This document shows positions 55,909 to 63,930 of a stretch of DNA of 63,930 nt, in pieces (position 1 is the stretch's first letter; the number at the start of each line of letters is the position of its first letter). The stretch spans positions 10,253 to 74,182 of the forward strand of contig JAKVCO010000019.1 of assembly GCA_022448245.1 (NCBI GenBank). Direction: 5' to 3'. Below the pieces are notes generated by a model that was not told the DNA's origin, made no database searches, and saw only the letters and a list, made by a program, of their open reading frames with translations. Origin of the DNA: Paracoccaceae bacterium (GTDB lineage: Bacteria > Pseudomonadota > Alphaproteobacteria > Rhodobacterales > Rhodobacteraceae). The position numbers were made by a program, and so were the translations under genes.

Positions 55909-56271
55909 ATGGCTATTCCAAAATTCAATTTCTCAGTGAAACAAGGCAATACGGGGACCGTTGAGAACCCAGCTGGCCTTGTCATGACAATCAAAGACGA
56001 GACCGGCACCACGCGTGATCTGACCGGCGCAGAGATCATCTTCTTTGCGCAATGGGACAACGCAATCCAACTTCGCTACAGCAGCGGCGCGGGCGAGGTC
56101 ATCGTGGACCCGCTGGAGGGCAAGGTGACTGTGCCCTTCGCCAGCACTGTGTTCCGCGATGTCTCCTCCCGCAAGAATGTGCGCTACGAACTCGAGCTTC
56201 GTCAGAATGGCGAGCAGCGTACCGTGCTGGAAGGCAGCATCGCCGTGGTCGCGGGGTTCAATGATGACTGA
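55909..56271 (+). CDS. Phage-baseplate-like (BppU-type) beta protein
   Basis: 120-residue protein with no signal peptide. It is beta-rich, starting [35 protein letters not shown], and has the pattern of N-terminal domains of upper-baseplate or tail-fibre adaptor proteins (a strand-rich module with [13 protein letters not shown]). A weak AGGGGATAAT precedes the ATG. Its stop overlaps the collagen-like gene by eight bases, so the two are translated together. Family assignment is by resemblance only; a structural or adhesion role is possible. Confidence 0.55.
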   Translation: MAIPKFNFSVKQGNTGTVENPAGLVMTIKDETGTTRDLTGAEIIFFAQWDNAIQLRYSSGAGEVIVDPLEGKVTVPFASTVFRDVSSRKNVRYELELRQNGEQRTVLEGSIAVVAGFNDD

Positions 56272-57118
56272 GCCCGTCATTGAGATCGTTGGCGAACAAA
56301 CGATCGAGGTCATTGGCCGCGAAGATCAGGTTGTCGTCGAATTCGCCCGGGGCGAGATCGGCCCCATAGGGCCCGCGGGAGAACAAGGCCCACCTGGAAA
56401 TTCTGGACTACAGGGCCCTGCCGGACCCACGGGGCCTGCTGGTCCCGCCGGCCCCGTGGGTCCGGCTGGTGCGGATGGCGCGGACGGTGCTGTTGGTCCT
56501 ACAGGCCCCGCTGGCCAGGAAGGCCCGGAAGGCCCTGCCGGACCTCAAGGCCCCGCTGGTGCAACAGGCGCCACTGGTGCCACGGGCGATACTGGGCCCG
56601 AAGGCCCAATCGGTGCCACTGGCGCCACTGGGGCGACTGGGCCCGAAGGTCCTGCTGGCCCCGCTGGCCCAACTGGTCCCCAAGGGCCCGAGGGCCCGGC
56701 AGGCTCTGGCGGGACGGCGGATTGGGCGACACTCACTGGCAAACCCACGCTCTATTCCGAATTCGTCATCTGGGCGGAGGAGAATGCCGATCTCGGCAAC
56801 GACGCCTATGAATGGGCATTCGGCAATGGCGCCAACACGATCAACGACTCAGGCGTCACCCTGCCCTTTGATTGTGAAATGATCGCCATGAGCCTGACCA
56901 CTGCAGGCGCCGCTAGCTGCGAGGTTGAAGCACGGCGCAACACAGCCTCTGCGGGGGTAAGCGTCACGACGTCGAACAACCGAACTGGCTATACGACGTT
57001 TGAGGGCACGCCCGTGGCCTTCAACGCAGGCGACCGCATCAATTTTCGAACGATCACAGGCTCCAGCGCTTCGAACAACGGCGTGGTCTCCGCATGGTTC
57101 CGACGCGAGATCGGCTAA
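56264..57118 (+). CDS. Collagen-like repeat protein with phage-tail-like C-terminal domain
   Basis: 284 residues from ATG 56264 (another ATG at 56261 is equivalent). A short N-terminal domain ([16 protein letters not shown]) leads into 40 uninterrupted Gly-X-Y triplets (residues 30-149), rich in GPA and GAT. A C-terminal domain follows, starting [11 protein letters not shown], the tail-fibre-like trimer motif, and continuing as a beta-sandwich ([26 protein letters not shown]). It has no signal peptide and no membrane segment. Bacterial collagen-like proteins trimerise and are often phage-derived. The partner at 55909 is coupled to it. Confidence 0.75.
   Translation: MTEPVIEIVGEQTIEVIGREDQVVVEFARGEIGPIGPAGEQGPPGNSGLQGPAGPTGPAGPAGPVGPAGADGADGAVGPTGPAGQEGPEGPAGPQGPAGATGATGATGDTGPEGPIGATGATGATGPEGPAGPAGPTGPQGPEGPAGSGGTADWATLTGKPTLYSEFVIWAEENADLGNDAYEWAFGNGANTINDSGVTLPFDCEMIAMSLTTAGAASCEVEARRNTASAGVSVTTSNNRTGYTTFEGTPVAFNAGDRINFRTITGSSASNNGVVSAWFRREIG
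56351..56710 (+). repeat. Gly-X-Y coding repeat tract
   Basis: 360 bases encode 40 consecutive Gly-X-Y triplets. There are two near-identical GAT-GAT-GAT stretches (residues 99-107 and 117-125). Triplet-unit DNA repetition is imperfect, with many GGC/GGT synonymous changes, so slippage may have altered its length. Confidence 0.85.
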
Positions 57119-57350
57119 GCTCTTGTGTTAGGCGGGACTCTTTCGCCCAACACAGCCCGCCAGCGCCTGTTTTCAGCTTTGCAACAATATGCGCTGCGCC
57201 CAATTACAGTATACCGCCGCATCCACGTGTTAGCGCAATCAACCCATGTTTCCGCTAACATGCTGAAATCAAACACACTTTAGTCTTTCCCGATTACCAC
57301 CTCACCGTTAAGACCCTGAGCGAGGGCATTGCAGTGAGAGAGGTTACGGC

Positions 57351-58352
57351 ATGACCGTTACGGTAGGTATCAACGGATTTGGACGCATCGGCCGCTGTAC
57401 GCTGGCGCATATCCACGAAGCCGCGCGCAACGACATCCAAGTCGTGAAGATGAACGCGACGGGCCCGATCGAAACCAATGCTCACCTGCTCCGCTACGAC
57501 AGCGTGCACGGCCGCTTCAACGGCGACGTGACCGTCAAAGACAACGCAATCGACCTGGGCCGTGGCCCGATCGAAGTCATGTCCACCTATAACCCGGAAG
57601 AGCTTGACTGGGAGGGCTGCGATGTCGTCCTCGAATGCACGGGCAAGTTCAATGACGGCCACAAATCCAGCGTCCATCTGGAGCGCGGTGCCGGCAAAGT
57701 GCTGATCTCTGCCCCTGCCAAGAACGTGGACCGCACCGTGGTTTACGGCGTCAATCACCGCGAACTGCTTGAGAGCGAGCGCATGATCTCCAATGGATCC
57801 TGCACGACGAACTGCCTCGCACCGCTCGCCAAGGTTCTGCACGAAGCCATCGGTATCGAGCGCGGGATCATGACAACGATCCACAGCTACACAGGCGATC
57901 AGCCCACGCTCGACCGCCGCCACAGCGACCTCTACCGCGCACGCGCCGCTGCCATGGCGATGATCCCGACTTCTACGGGTGCTGCTAAAGCTCTGAAAGA
58001 AGTGCTGCCGGAGCTTGAAGGCCGGCTCGACGGCACCGCCCTTCGCGTGCCGACGCCGAACGTCTCCGCTGTCGACCTCACCTTTGAGGCTGGCAAAGAC
58101 GTCTCTGTTGAGGACGTGAACGCCATCGTGTCAGAAGCTGCGGCCGGCCACATGGGCGCGGTGTTGAGTTATGACGATGAACCCAAGGTCTCCATCGACT
58201 TCAACCACACGCCGCATTCCTCCATCTTCGCGCCAGACCAGACCAAGGTCGTGGGCGGCCGCACCGTTCGCGTGCTGGCATGGTACGACAATGAGTGGGG
58301 CTTCTCCTGCCGCATGGCAGACGTGGCAGCGCTCATGGGGCGCCTCAACTAA
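57351..58352 (+). CDS. gap: GAPDH paralogue with Ala at the NAD-selecting position
   Basis: 333-residue glyceraldehyde-3-phosphate dehydrogenase (type I). The catalytic Cys151 is in [13 protein letters not shown], and the substrate motif [23 protein letters not shown] is present. The cofactor loop reads VVKMNATGPIETN, so the Asp that binds the adenosine ribose of NAD is replaced by Ala36, suggesting NADP use or relaxed specificity; an erythrose-4-phosphate dehydrogenase-type annotation is also possible. The AT-rich 230 bases upstream are the probable promoter. It is 291 bases before a second GAPDH with the usual Asp. Confidence 0.93.
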   Translation: MTVTVGINGFGRIGRCTLAHIHEAARNDIQVVKMNATGPIETNAHLLRYDSVHGRFNGDVTVKDNAIDLGRGPIEVMSTYNPEELDWEGCDVVLECTGKFNDGHKSSVHLERGAGKVLISAPAKNVDRTVVYGVNHRELLESERMISNGSCTTNCLAPLAKVLHEAIGIERGIMTTIHSYTGDQPTLDRRHSDLYRARAAAMAMIPTSTGAAKALKEVLPELEGRLDGTALRVPTPNVSAVDLTFEAGKDVSVEDVNAIVSEAAAGHMGAVLSYDDEPKVSIDFNHTPHSSIFAPDQTKVVGGRTVRVLAWYDNEWGFSCRMADVAALMGRLN

Positions 58353-58397
58353 GCCTTCGCTGGCCAATGCGCGTCACCTCAGGTTAGAGGTGACGCC

Positions 58398-58541
58398 ATG
58401 ACGAACCGTCTCGCCATCATTCTTGGTATCATGATCGTTACCGCGCTGCTCGCGGACGGTTTCCTGAATGATGGGGCGGCTACCCTCTTCTTGATGAAGC
58501 GTTTTCTCGATCTGATCGAGTGGGTTGCCTTCTGGCGATAG
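58398..58541 (+). CDS. Small conserved-looking membrane protein between the gap genes
   Basis: 47 residues, MTNRLAIILGIMIVTALLADG onward, with one membrane helix and a C-terminal amphipathic segment (FLMKRFLDLIEWVAFWR). It has AGAGG seven bases before the ATG. I recall a similar small protein near gap in related genomes, but its function is not known. It is too short for routine gene-calling thresholds. Confidence 0.6.
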   Translation: MTNRLAIILGIMIVTALLADGFLNDGAATLFLMKRFLDLIEWVAFWR

Positions 58542-58643
58542 CGCGCCCTGTTCCCGACAACCGGTTGACGACCCTCCGGAACCCTGAGATAGCGATTAGG
58601 TTAGCGCAAACATCGCGCAGGGCTGCAAGGAACGGAGGCGACC

Positions 58644-59648
58644 ATGGCCGTCAAGGTAGCAATCAACGGATTTGGACGGATCGGACGCAATGTGCTGCGG
58701 GCGATCATTGAATCTGGCCGCACGGATATCGAGGTTGTGGCGATCAACGATCTCGGCCCCGTCGAGACCAACGCACACCTTCTGAGGTTCGACTCGGTTC
58801 ACGGCCGCTTCCCGGCCACGGTAACAACGACCGAAAGCACGATCGACGTCGGCCGCGGAGCGATGGACGTAACCGCCATCCGCAATCCCGCCGACCTCCC
58901 CTGGGGTCACGTGGACATCGTTTTGGAATGCACCGGCATCTTTACCTCGAAAGAGGCCTGCCAAGCGCACCTCGACAACGGCTCCTCGCGCGTTCTGATC
59001 TCTGCCCCCGGCAAAGACGCAGACAAGACGATCGTCTTCGGCGTCAACGACGGCTCGCTCACCAAAGATGATATCGTTGTCTCTAACGCGTCGTGCACGA
59101 CGAACTGCCTGGCCCCGGTGGCCAAGGTGCTCAACGACGAAATTGGCATCGTGAAGGGCTTCATGACGACCGTGCACAGCTACACGGGCGACCAGCCAAC
59201 GCTCGATACGATGCACAAGGACCTCTACCGCGCACGTGCGGCAGCGATGTCGATGATCCCAACCTCCACAGGCGCGGCCAAAGCCGTTGGTCTCGTGATG
59301 CCAGAGCTTCAGGGCAAGCTCGATGGTGTGGCGATCCGCGTTCCGACGCCGAACGTCTCTGTTGTGGACCTCACGTTCGAGGCCGCGCGCGAGACGAGCG
59401 TTGAAGAGATCAATGAGGCGATGAAGAAGGCGGCCACTGCCGGCCCGCTCAAAGGCATCCTCGGCGTGACCGACGACAAGCTCGTCAGCATGGACTTCAA
59501 CCACGATCCGCATTCGTCGATCTTCGCCACCGATCAGACCAAGGTCATGGAAGGCACCATGTGCCGCATCCTGACGTGGTATGACAACGAATGGGGCTTC
59601 TCGAACCGTATGGGCGACACGGCAGTCGCAATGGGCAAGCTGATCTAA
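58644..59648 (+). CDS. gap: Type I GAPDH, NAD-type
   Basis: 334 residues, glycolytic or gluconeogenic glyceraldehyde-3-phosphate dehydrogenase. The NAD loop [13 protein letters not shown] has Asp36, consistent with NAD preference. Catalytic Cys151 is in [13 protein letters not shown], and the partner His in [10 protein letters not shown]. It shares most of its sequence with the upstream paralogue, indicating tandem duplication. An AAGGAACGGAGGCGACC ribosome binding region precedes the ATG. It ends in an intrinsic terminator at 59672-59698. Confidence 0.96.
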   Translation: MAVKVAINGFGRIGRNVLRAIIESGRTDIEVVAINDLGPVETNAHLLRFDSVHGRFPATVTTTESTIDVGRGAMDVTAIRNPADLPWGHVDIVLECTGIFTSKEACQAHLDNGSSRVLISAPGKDADKTIVFGVNDGSLTKDDIVVSNASCTTNCLAPVAKVLNDEIGIVKGFMTTVHSYTGDQPTLDTMHKDLYRARAAAMSMIPTSTGAAKAVGLVMPELQGKLDGVAIRVPTPNVSVVDLTFEAARETSVEEINEAMKKAATAGPLKGILGVTDDKLVSMDFNHDPHSSIFATDQTKVMEGTMCRILTWYDNEWGFSNRMGDTAVAMGKLI

Positions 59649-59671
59649 TCAGCACCCCATAAGTTATGCAC

Positions 59672-59698
59672 AAGGGGCGGTTTCGGCTGCCCCTTTTT
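59672..59698 (+). terminator. Intrinsic terminator of the second gap gene
   Basis: AAGGGGC pairs with GCCCCTT around a ten-base loop and is followed by TTTC, 24 bases after the stop codon. Confidence 0.7.
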
Positions 59699-59852
59699 CG
59701 TTGTTCGCTCAGAAATCGCACGATTTTTCAGCAGTTTAGAAACATGCGAGCTTTGCATTTTTTGCAAACCCGCTCTTCCGAAATGGTGCTTTTGCTGCGC
59801 TGCAGCGCGACTACGTTAGCGGTATCGAAACGCGAACAACGGAGGCGAGCTG

Positions 59853-60014
59853 ATGACCCTTTTCGCACAACTTAAAACGAGCATCGAAAAACACCGCGAA
59901 TACAACCGCACGGTCCTAGCGATCCGCTCTATGCCCCTCGACGTGGCCCTGGATCTCGACATCTATCCTGGCGACGCGAAGAAAATCGCAGCACGCGCAG
60001 TCTACGGCTACTGA
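59853..60014 (+). CDS. DUF1127-like small protein
   Basis: 53 residues (MTLFAQLKTSIEKHREYNRT through LDLDIYPGDAKKIAARAVYGY), a short Arg-rich helical protein with the DUF1127-type R...L...PLD...LDI pattern and the AxxAVYG end common in roseobacters. GGAGG lies seven bases before the ATG. DUF1127 proteins in Rhodobacter are induced by stress and some affect RNA turnover. Its last seven bases overlap the convergent coaD end. Confidence 0.75.
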   Translation: MTLFAQLKTSIEKHREYNRTVLAIRSMPLDVALDLDIYPGDAKKIAARAVYGY

Positions 60015-60499
60015 AGCCGCTCATTAAGGGCTGTTTCCACGGCGGCCGGGACAAACTTCGAGACGTCACCGCCAAGCCGTGCGATTTCTTTGACGAGCTT
60101 AGAGGCGATGGCCTGGTGCTCCGCCTCAGCCATGAGGAAGACAGTTTCGACATTGTCGTTCATCTTCCGGTTCATACCGACCATCTGGAATTCATACTCA
60201 AAGTCCGCCACGGCGCGCAGGCCGCGAACGATGACCTGAGCGCCGACATCCTCGGCGCAGTCAATGAGCAGATTCTCGAAAGGATGGGCCACGAACTCGC
60301 ACCCGGTGGCAGCTGTCAGCGGCGCAAACTCCGCCTCGACCATCGCCACACGTTCTTCGAGCGAGAAAAGCGGGCCCTTGTCGCGGTTGATGGCCACGCC
60401 AACGACGAGGCGGTCAACCAGAGCCGACGCACGGCGCATGATATCGAGGTGACCCAAAGTGATCGGATCAAAGGTACCCGGATAGAGACCGATACGCAT
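60008..60499 (-). CDS. coaD: Phosphopantetheine adenylyltransferase
   Basis: 163-residue nucleotidyltransferase making dephospho-CoA. The opening MRIGLYPGTFDPITLGHLDIM holds the TxGH motif (T15, H18), and the substrate/ATP residues RGLRAVADFEYEFQM are present. Length is normal. It converges on the DUF1127-like gene with a seven-base overlap. No CoA-pathway neighbour is present. Confidence 0.96.
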   Translation of the reverse strand: MRIGLYPGTFDPITLGHLDIMRRASALVDRLVVGVAINRDKGPLFSLEERVAMVEAEFAPLTAATGCEFVAHPFENLLIDCAEDVGAQVIVRGLRAVADFEYEFQMVGMNRKMNDNVETVFLMAEAEHQAIASKLVKEIARLGGDVSKFVPAAVETALNERLQ

Positions 60500-60577
60500 G
60501 GCAAGCTCCTTTCGCTGGCTGCCTGATACTCACCTCAAAAACCTGAGCCTCGTCAACTCTCTAGAGCCAGAATTCAA

Positions 60578-61462
60578 TTACGTCGCAGCGTCCTGAAGCG
60601 CGGCGCGCATGCCTTGCATCAGACGCGTCGCAAATCGCTGCATCCGAGGGGAGCGTCGATCGTCCGCATGACGCACCAAATAGAAGCTGCGCGTGAGGGC
60701 AATCTCGTCCGCGAGCACCAGCTGCAGCTGGGGTGCTGCGGGTAAAGCGAAGTCATGCACCATCCCTACCCCGCCCCCTAGGGATAGGAGCGCCACCTGC
60801 ACGGCCACCGAGGTCGAAGCGAGGCTGACGCGGCTCAATCCAAGCGGTGCCAGGTAGTCGAGCTCCTCATCGAAAATCATATCGGGGATGTAGCCCACGA
60901 TGGGATGGGGCTGCAGGTCCTCCAGCCCGGCAATGGGTTCGGCCCGCGCGAGGTAGTCCCGCGACGCTGCCAAATGCAGCCCGTAATCCGAAATCTTCTG
61001 AACCAGCAATCGCCCACCCTTTGGCGGGCTCACCGTTATGGCCATATCCGCCTCGCGCCGCGAAAGGTTGGCCACGCGCGGTAATGCGAGAATCTGAATG
61101 TCGAGGCCTGGGTTCTCCCGCGCGATTTCCGCACAGATCTTCGGCAGTAGGAAGTTCGCGCAGCCATCGGGCGCGCCGAGCCGAATGGCCCCGGTCAGCC
61201 CTTCATCTTGGCCCGTGAGGTCTTCAAGGCCCGCCCGCAGATCAGCCTCCATCGCCTCCGCCCGGGGAAGGAGGCGCGCGCCCTCCTCTGTCAGCTCATA
61301 GCCCTGCGGTGACTTCGCAAAGAGCGCTCGGTCGAGCGACGCCTCCAGCACCGTGATTCTGCGACCCACCGTGGCGGGATCAATTTTCAGCGCCCGCGCC
61401 GCCCCCGTGAGCCCGCCGTGACGGGCCACAAAGAGGAAAATGCGCAAATCATCCCATCTCAT
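60578..61462 (-). CDS. LysR-family regulator, divergent from mmsA
   Basis: 294 residues from ATG 61462 (MRWDDLRIFLFVARHGGLTGAARALKIDPATVGRRITVLE), the canonical LysR N-terminus; longer frames add non-conserved sequence. The effector-binding domain follows (IRLGAPDGCANFLLPKICAEI). It is divergent from methylmalonate-semialdehyde dehydrogenase with about 100 bases between starts, the typical layout of a regulator controlling the facing gene. Regulation of mmsA by this protein is an inference. Confidence 0.92.
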   Translation of the reverse strand: MRWDDLRIFLFVARHGGLTGAARALKIDPATVGRRITVLEASLDRALFAKSPQGYELTEEGARLLPRAEAMEADLRAGLEDLTGQDEGLTGAIRLGAPDGCANFLLPKICAEIARENPGLDIQILALPRVANLSRREADMAITVSPPKGGRLLVQKISDYGLHLAASRDYLARAEPIAGLEDLQPHPIVGYIPDMIFDEELDYLAPLGLSRVSLASTSVAVQVALLSLGGGVGMVHDFALPAAPQLQLVLADEIALTRSFYLVRHADDRRSPRMQRFATRLMQGMRAALQDAAT

Positions 61463-61564
61463 CGGCTTCTCGCACCTGCATTTTTGCAAAACCTTTTTGA
61501 CCCATTGCCACTTGGGCGCAAGGCTCTGCAAGCGTAGTTTCGCGCCAAACGGATGGAGGAACCG

Positions 61565-63064
61565 ATGCAAGAACTCTCGCACTATATCGACGGCGGCCAT
61601 GTGGCTGGCAGCTCAGGCCGCTTTGCGGATGTCATGAACCCAGCAACGGGCGAAGTTCAGGCACAGGTCCCCCTGGCCAGCGCGGCTGAGCTGAACAAGG
61701 CCGTTGAGATCGCCGCTACCGCCCAGCCCGCTTGGGCCGCCACGAACCCCCAGCGCCGCGCGCGTGTGATGATGAAGTTCGTTGCCCTCTTGCAGCGCGA
61801 TATGGACAAGCTCGCCGAGGCGCTGTCCCGCGAGCACGGCAAAACGCTGCCGGACGCCAAGGGCGACGTTCAGCGCGGTCTCGAGGTCGTGGAATTCTGC
61901 ATCGGCGCGCCGCACCTCCTGAAGGGCGAATATACCGACAGCGCAGGCCCCGGCATCGACATGTACTCGATGAAGCAGGCCTTGGGCGTCACCGCTGGCA
62001 TCACCCCGTTCAACTTCCCGGCCATGATCCCCATGTGGATGTTCGCGCCCGCGATCGTCTGCGGCAATGCCTTCATCCTGAAGCCGTCTGAGCGTGATCC
62101 GTCGGTTCCGCTGATGCTCGCGGAGCTCATGGAGGAAGCCGGTCTCCCGAAAGGCATTCTGCAGGTCGTCAACGGCGACAAGGAAGCTGTGGACGCGATC
62201 CTCGAGCACCCCGTAATCCAATCTGTGGGCTTCGTGGGCTCCACGCCGATCGCCGAATACATCTATGCTCAGGGCTGCGCGCACGGGAAACGCGTGCAGT
62301 GCTTTGGCGGTGCCAAGAACCACATGATCATCATGCCAGACGCCGACATGGACCAAGCCGCAGACGCGCTCGTGGGCGCGGGCTATGGCGCGGCCGGCGA
62401 ACGCTGCATGGCGATCTCCGTCGCTGTTCCTGTGACGGACGAAGCCGCGGATCGCCTGATCGAAAAGCTCGTCCCGCGCATCGAGGCATTGAAAGTCGGC
62501 CCCTACACCTCTGGCGATGATGTGGACTACGGCCCCGTCGTGACCGCGGCAGCCAAGGCCAACATCGAGCGCCTCGTACAGTCCGGCATCAACCAAGGCG
62601 CGAAGCTCGTCGTCGACGGCCGCGATTTCCGCCTGCAGGGCTATGAGGACGGCTACTTCGTCGGTGCGCACCTCTTTGACCACGCGACGAAGGACATGGA
62701 CATCTACAAGACCGAGATCTTCGGCCCGGTCCTCACCACCGTGCGTGCGCAGACCTACGAGGAAGCCATCGGCCTCGCTATGGACCACGAATACGGCAAC
62801 GGCACAGCGATCTTCACCCGCGACGGTGACACGGCGCGCGACTTCGCGAACCGCATCAACATCGGCATGGTGGGTGTGAACGTGCCGATCCCTGTGCCCC
62901 TCGCCTACCACACGTTCGGCGGCTGGAAGAAATCCATGTTCGGAGACCTCAACCAGCACGGCCCGGACTCGATCAAGTTCTACACCCGCACGAAAACCAT
63001 CACCTCCCGCTGGCCCTCGGGCATCAAGGAAGGCGGCGAGTTCTCGATCCCGGTGATGGAATAA
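61565..63064 (+). CDS. mmsA: CoA-acylating methylmalonate-semialdehyde dehydrogenase
   Basis: 499-residue aldehyde dehydrogenase family enzyme converting (methyl)malonate semialdehyde to propionyl- or acetyl-CoA in valine, pyrimidine and inositol breakdown. ATG 61565 has GGAGG just upstream; an ATG at 61553 overlaps that box. Catalytic Cys281 is in GAAGERCMAISVAVP, NAD contacts in ITPFNFPAMIPMWMFAPAI, and the CoA-specific residues of the family appear intact (KPSERDPS). No neighbouring mmsB or other valine genes are visible before the window ends. Confidence 0.95.
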   Translation: MQELSHYIDGGHVAGSSGRFADVMNPATGEVQAQVPLASAAELNKAVEIAATAQPAWAATNPQRRARVMMKFVALLQRDMDKLAEALSREHGKTLPDAKGDVQRGLEVVEFCIGAPHLLKGEYTDSAGPGIDMYSMKQALGVTAGITPFNFPAMIPMWMFAPAIVCGNAFILKPSERDPSVPLMLAELMEEAGLPKGILQVVNGDKEAVDAILEHPVIQSVGFVGSTPIAEYIYAQGCAHGKRVQCFGGAKNHMIIMPDADMDQAADALVGAGYGAAGERCMAISVAVPVTDEAADRLIEKLVPRIEALKVGPYTSGDDVDYGPVVTAAAKANIERLVQSGINQGAKLVVDGRDFRLQGYEDGYFVGAHLFDHATKDMDIYKTEIFGPVLTTVRAQTYEEAIGLAMDHEYGNGTAIFTRDGDTARDFANRINIGMVGVNVPIPVPLAYHTFGGWKKSMFGDLNQHGPDSIKFYTRTKTITSRWPSGIKEGGEFSIPVME

Positions 63065-63074
63065 TAAAGAGCCT

Positions 63075-63098
63075 CCCCGCGCGACGCATCGCGCGGGG
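63075..63098. terminator. Ten-pair hairpin between mmsA and the VPLPA-CTERM gene
   Basis: CCCCGCGCGA-CGCA-TCGCGCGGGG is a perfect stem 10 bases after the mmsA stop. No T-run, but it is well placed to act on both convergent genes. Confidence 0.6.
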
Positions 63099-63125
63099 GC
63101 CAATCAGCCGATATCTGGGGTCGGC

Positions 63126-63842
63126 TTAAGCAGCAGTCTTGGTCTGTCGGCGGCGCATGACCGCCAGACCACCAAGACCCGCCAAAAGCATGAAACCAGC
63201 GGCAGGCAGCGGCACAGGTGCCATATGCGTCACCGTGATGCTGTGGATCTTGAACTCGTCCTTCTTGTCGTCGGCACCGATGCCGAATATCTGAGAGGTC
63301 AAGTCCGGGAAGCCTTTGGTCTTGGTGACGCCGTTGTCGGCCCAACCACCGTTGCAGCCCCCCCAGCAGTTCAGCTTCTTGGGATCCACGTCCGTCTCGA
63401 AATCGCCGAGATCCAGAACAGCCGTCCCGTTGCCGAAGACGAGATCGTAGGTCGCGATCGCGAGATCATCCTGCTTGTCGAAATACGAGATCTTCACCGA
63501 CTCGAGCGTCACCTCTTCGCTGAACACGAAGAGAACCATCTCGTCGGGGCCTTTGCCGTCCACCTTGTGGTCATCAAATTTTCCGCTGGAGATACCCAGC
63601 CCAGTGCCCCACTTGCCGACTGTGGTCTGGTACTCGAAATCGCCCTCATCATGCACGAAGCCAAAAACACCAAGACTCAGATCGCCTTCGGTGTAGCTGT
63701 GCGTCCATTGGTTCCCGTAGCTCGTGCCCGGTTTCCAGATCAAATCGAACGTCGTGGTAATTGTCGACGCCGACGCCGATGTCACCGACATGGTGGCAGC
63801 AAACGCAGCAGAGACTGCGGCATAGACAATGCGCTTTATCAT
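63126..63842 (-). CDS. VPLPA-CTERM sorting-signal protein, second copy
   Basis: 238 residues from ATG 63842 (MIKRIVYAAVSAAFAATMSVTSASA, a signal peptide), with AGGA upstream. The tail has VPLPA from residue 210, then a hydrophobic stretch (AGFMLLAGLGGLAVM) and basic RRR ending TKTAA. The mature part is beta-rich (STITTTFDLIWKPGTSYGNQW, VTLESVKISYFDKQDDLAIATYDLVFGNGTAVLDLG) and includes NCWGGCNGG. It is not closely similar to the mature part of the protein at 38517, so the shared feature is the sorting tail. It implies a VPLPA-specific exosortase elsewhere in the genome. Confidence 0.85.
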   Translation of the reverse strand: MIKRIVYAAVSAAFAATMSVTSASASTITTTFDLIWKPGTSYGNQWTHSYTEGDLSLGVFGFVHDEGDFEYQTTVGKWGTGLGISSGKFDDHKVDGKGPDEMVLFVFSEEVTLESVKISYFDKQDDLAIATYDLVFGNGTAVLDLGDFETDVDPKKLNCWGGCNGGWADNGVTKTKGFPDLTSQIFGIGADDKKDEFKIHSITVTHMAPVPLPAAGFMLLAGLGGLAVMRRRQTKTAA

Positions 63843-63930
63843 GATGTCGTTCCTAGGGTCAGGACCCATTGATTTCCGGCTGGTGACATGATTCACGGCT
63901 CGGAAAACGAGCGGTTAACATGTCTGATCT

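Noticed and set aside
56351..56710. Non-coding tandem repeat
   Set aside because: The periodicity is explained by Gly-X-Y codons in a single long reading frame.

Overview
The window reads as chromosomal DNA of a marine Rhodobacteraceae (Roseobacter-group) alphaproteobacterium; genus cannot be fixed by eye. Pointers are high GC, an IscR lacking the three enterobacterial cluster cysteines, a trpE/yibQ/trpGDC neighbourhood, B12-dependent ribonucleotide reductase as the reductase gene, two VPLPA-CTERM proteins, a GTA-type endolysin/holin pair inside the cytochrome c maturation genes, and a GAAC-N7-GAAC LexA box. Most of it is densely packed housekeeping DNA with short overlaps between genes. I see no CRISPR array, insertion sequence, integrase, rRNA or complete prophage. 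The first ~115 bases are low complexity (a G13-CG-C13 palindrome) and look like a poor-quality sequence end.

Layout. 0.1-4.1 kb: iscR with a divergent hydrolase, small unknowns, and a minus-strand cassette of a class 3 lipase, a helical protein and a DUF6795-like protein. 4.2-10.4 kb: two non-homologous NADP isocitrate dehydrogenases in tandem, a decayed GNAT gene, clpS, a frameshifted FkbM methyltransferase, an SMR transporter and a TPMT-like methyltransferase. 10.6-16.2 kb: nrdJ with an NrdR box, a lipoprotein, tRNA-Pro, a DUF192 protein and a double cold-shock protein. 16.4-22.9 kb: pdxH, fabI, gpt, an aminotransferase, ppiD and trpE. 22.9-27.4 kb: a Gtr-type glycosylation cassette and a YibQ-like deacetylase, which separate trpE from trpGDC-moaC-moeA-lexA (27.6-32.4 kb).

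32.4-39.1 kb: comEC, gltX, gltA, an RTX-repeat protein and a VPLPA-CTERM protein. 39.1-47.0 kb (minus strand): enoyl-CoA hydratase, ccmH, ccmF, holin, endolysin, ccmE, argC, murI and an acyltransferase. 47.2-53.5 kb: LysR, a candidate small RNA with an anti-Shine-Dalgarno hairpin, a VOC pseudogene, purL, bolA-grxD, and zapA with a coiled-coil partner. 53.8-60.5 kb: transketolase, a two-gene collagen-like module, two GAPDH paralogues that differ at the cofactor-discriminating Asp, a DUF1127 peptide and coaD. 60.6-63.9 kb: LysR, mmsA and a second VPLPA-CTERM protein.

Themes. Central carbon metabolism (gltA, two icd, tkt, two gap) carries duplicated activities. Fe-S biology appears three times (iscR, bolA-grxD, ccm). 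Cell-surface functions are the accessory layer (gtr cassette, RTX, VPLPA-CTERM, collagen-like module). Four genes are disrupted or appear disrupted (7753-8169, 8536-9322, 48324-48773 and probably the 5' end of 1539-2159); in two of them dropping one T from a T5 run restores the frame, so sequencing error should be excluded first.
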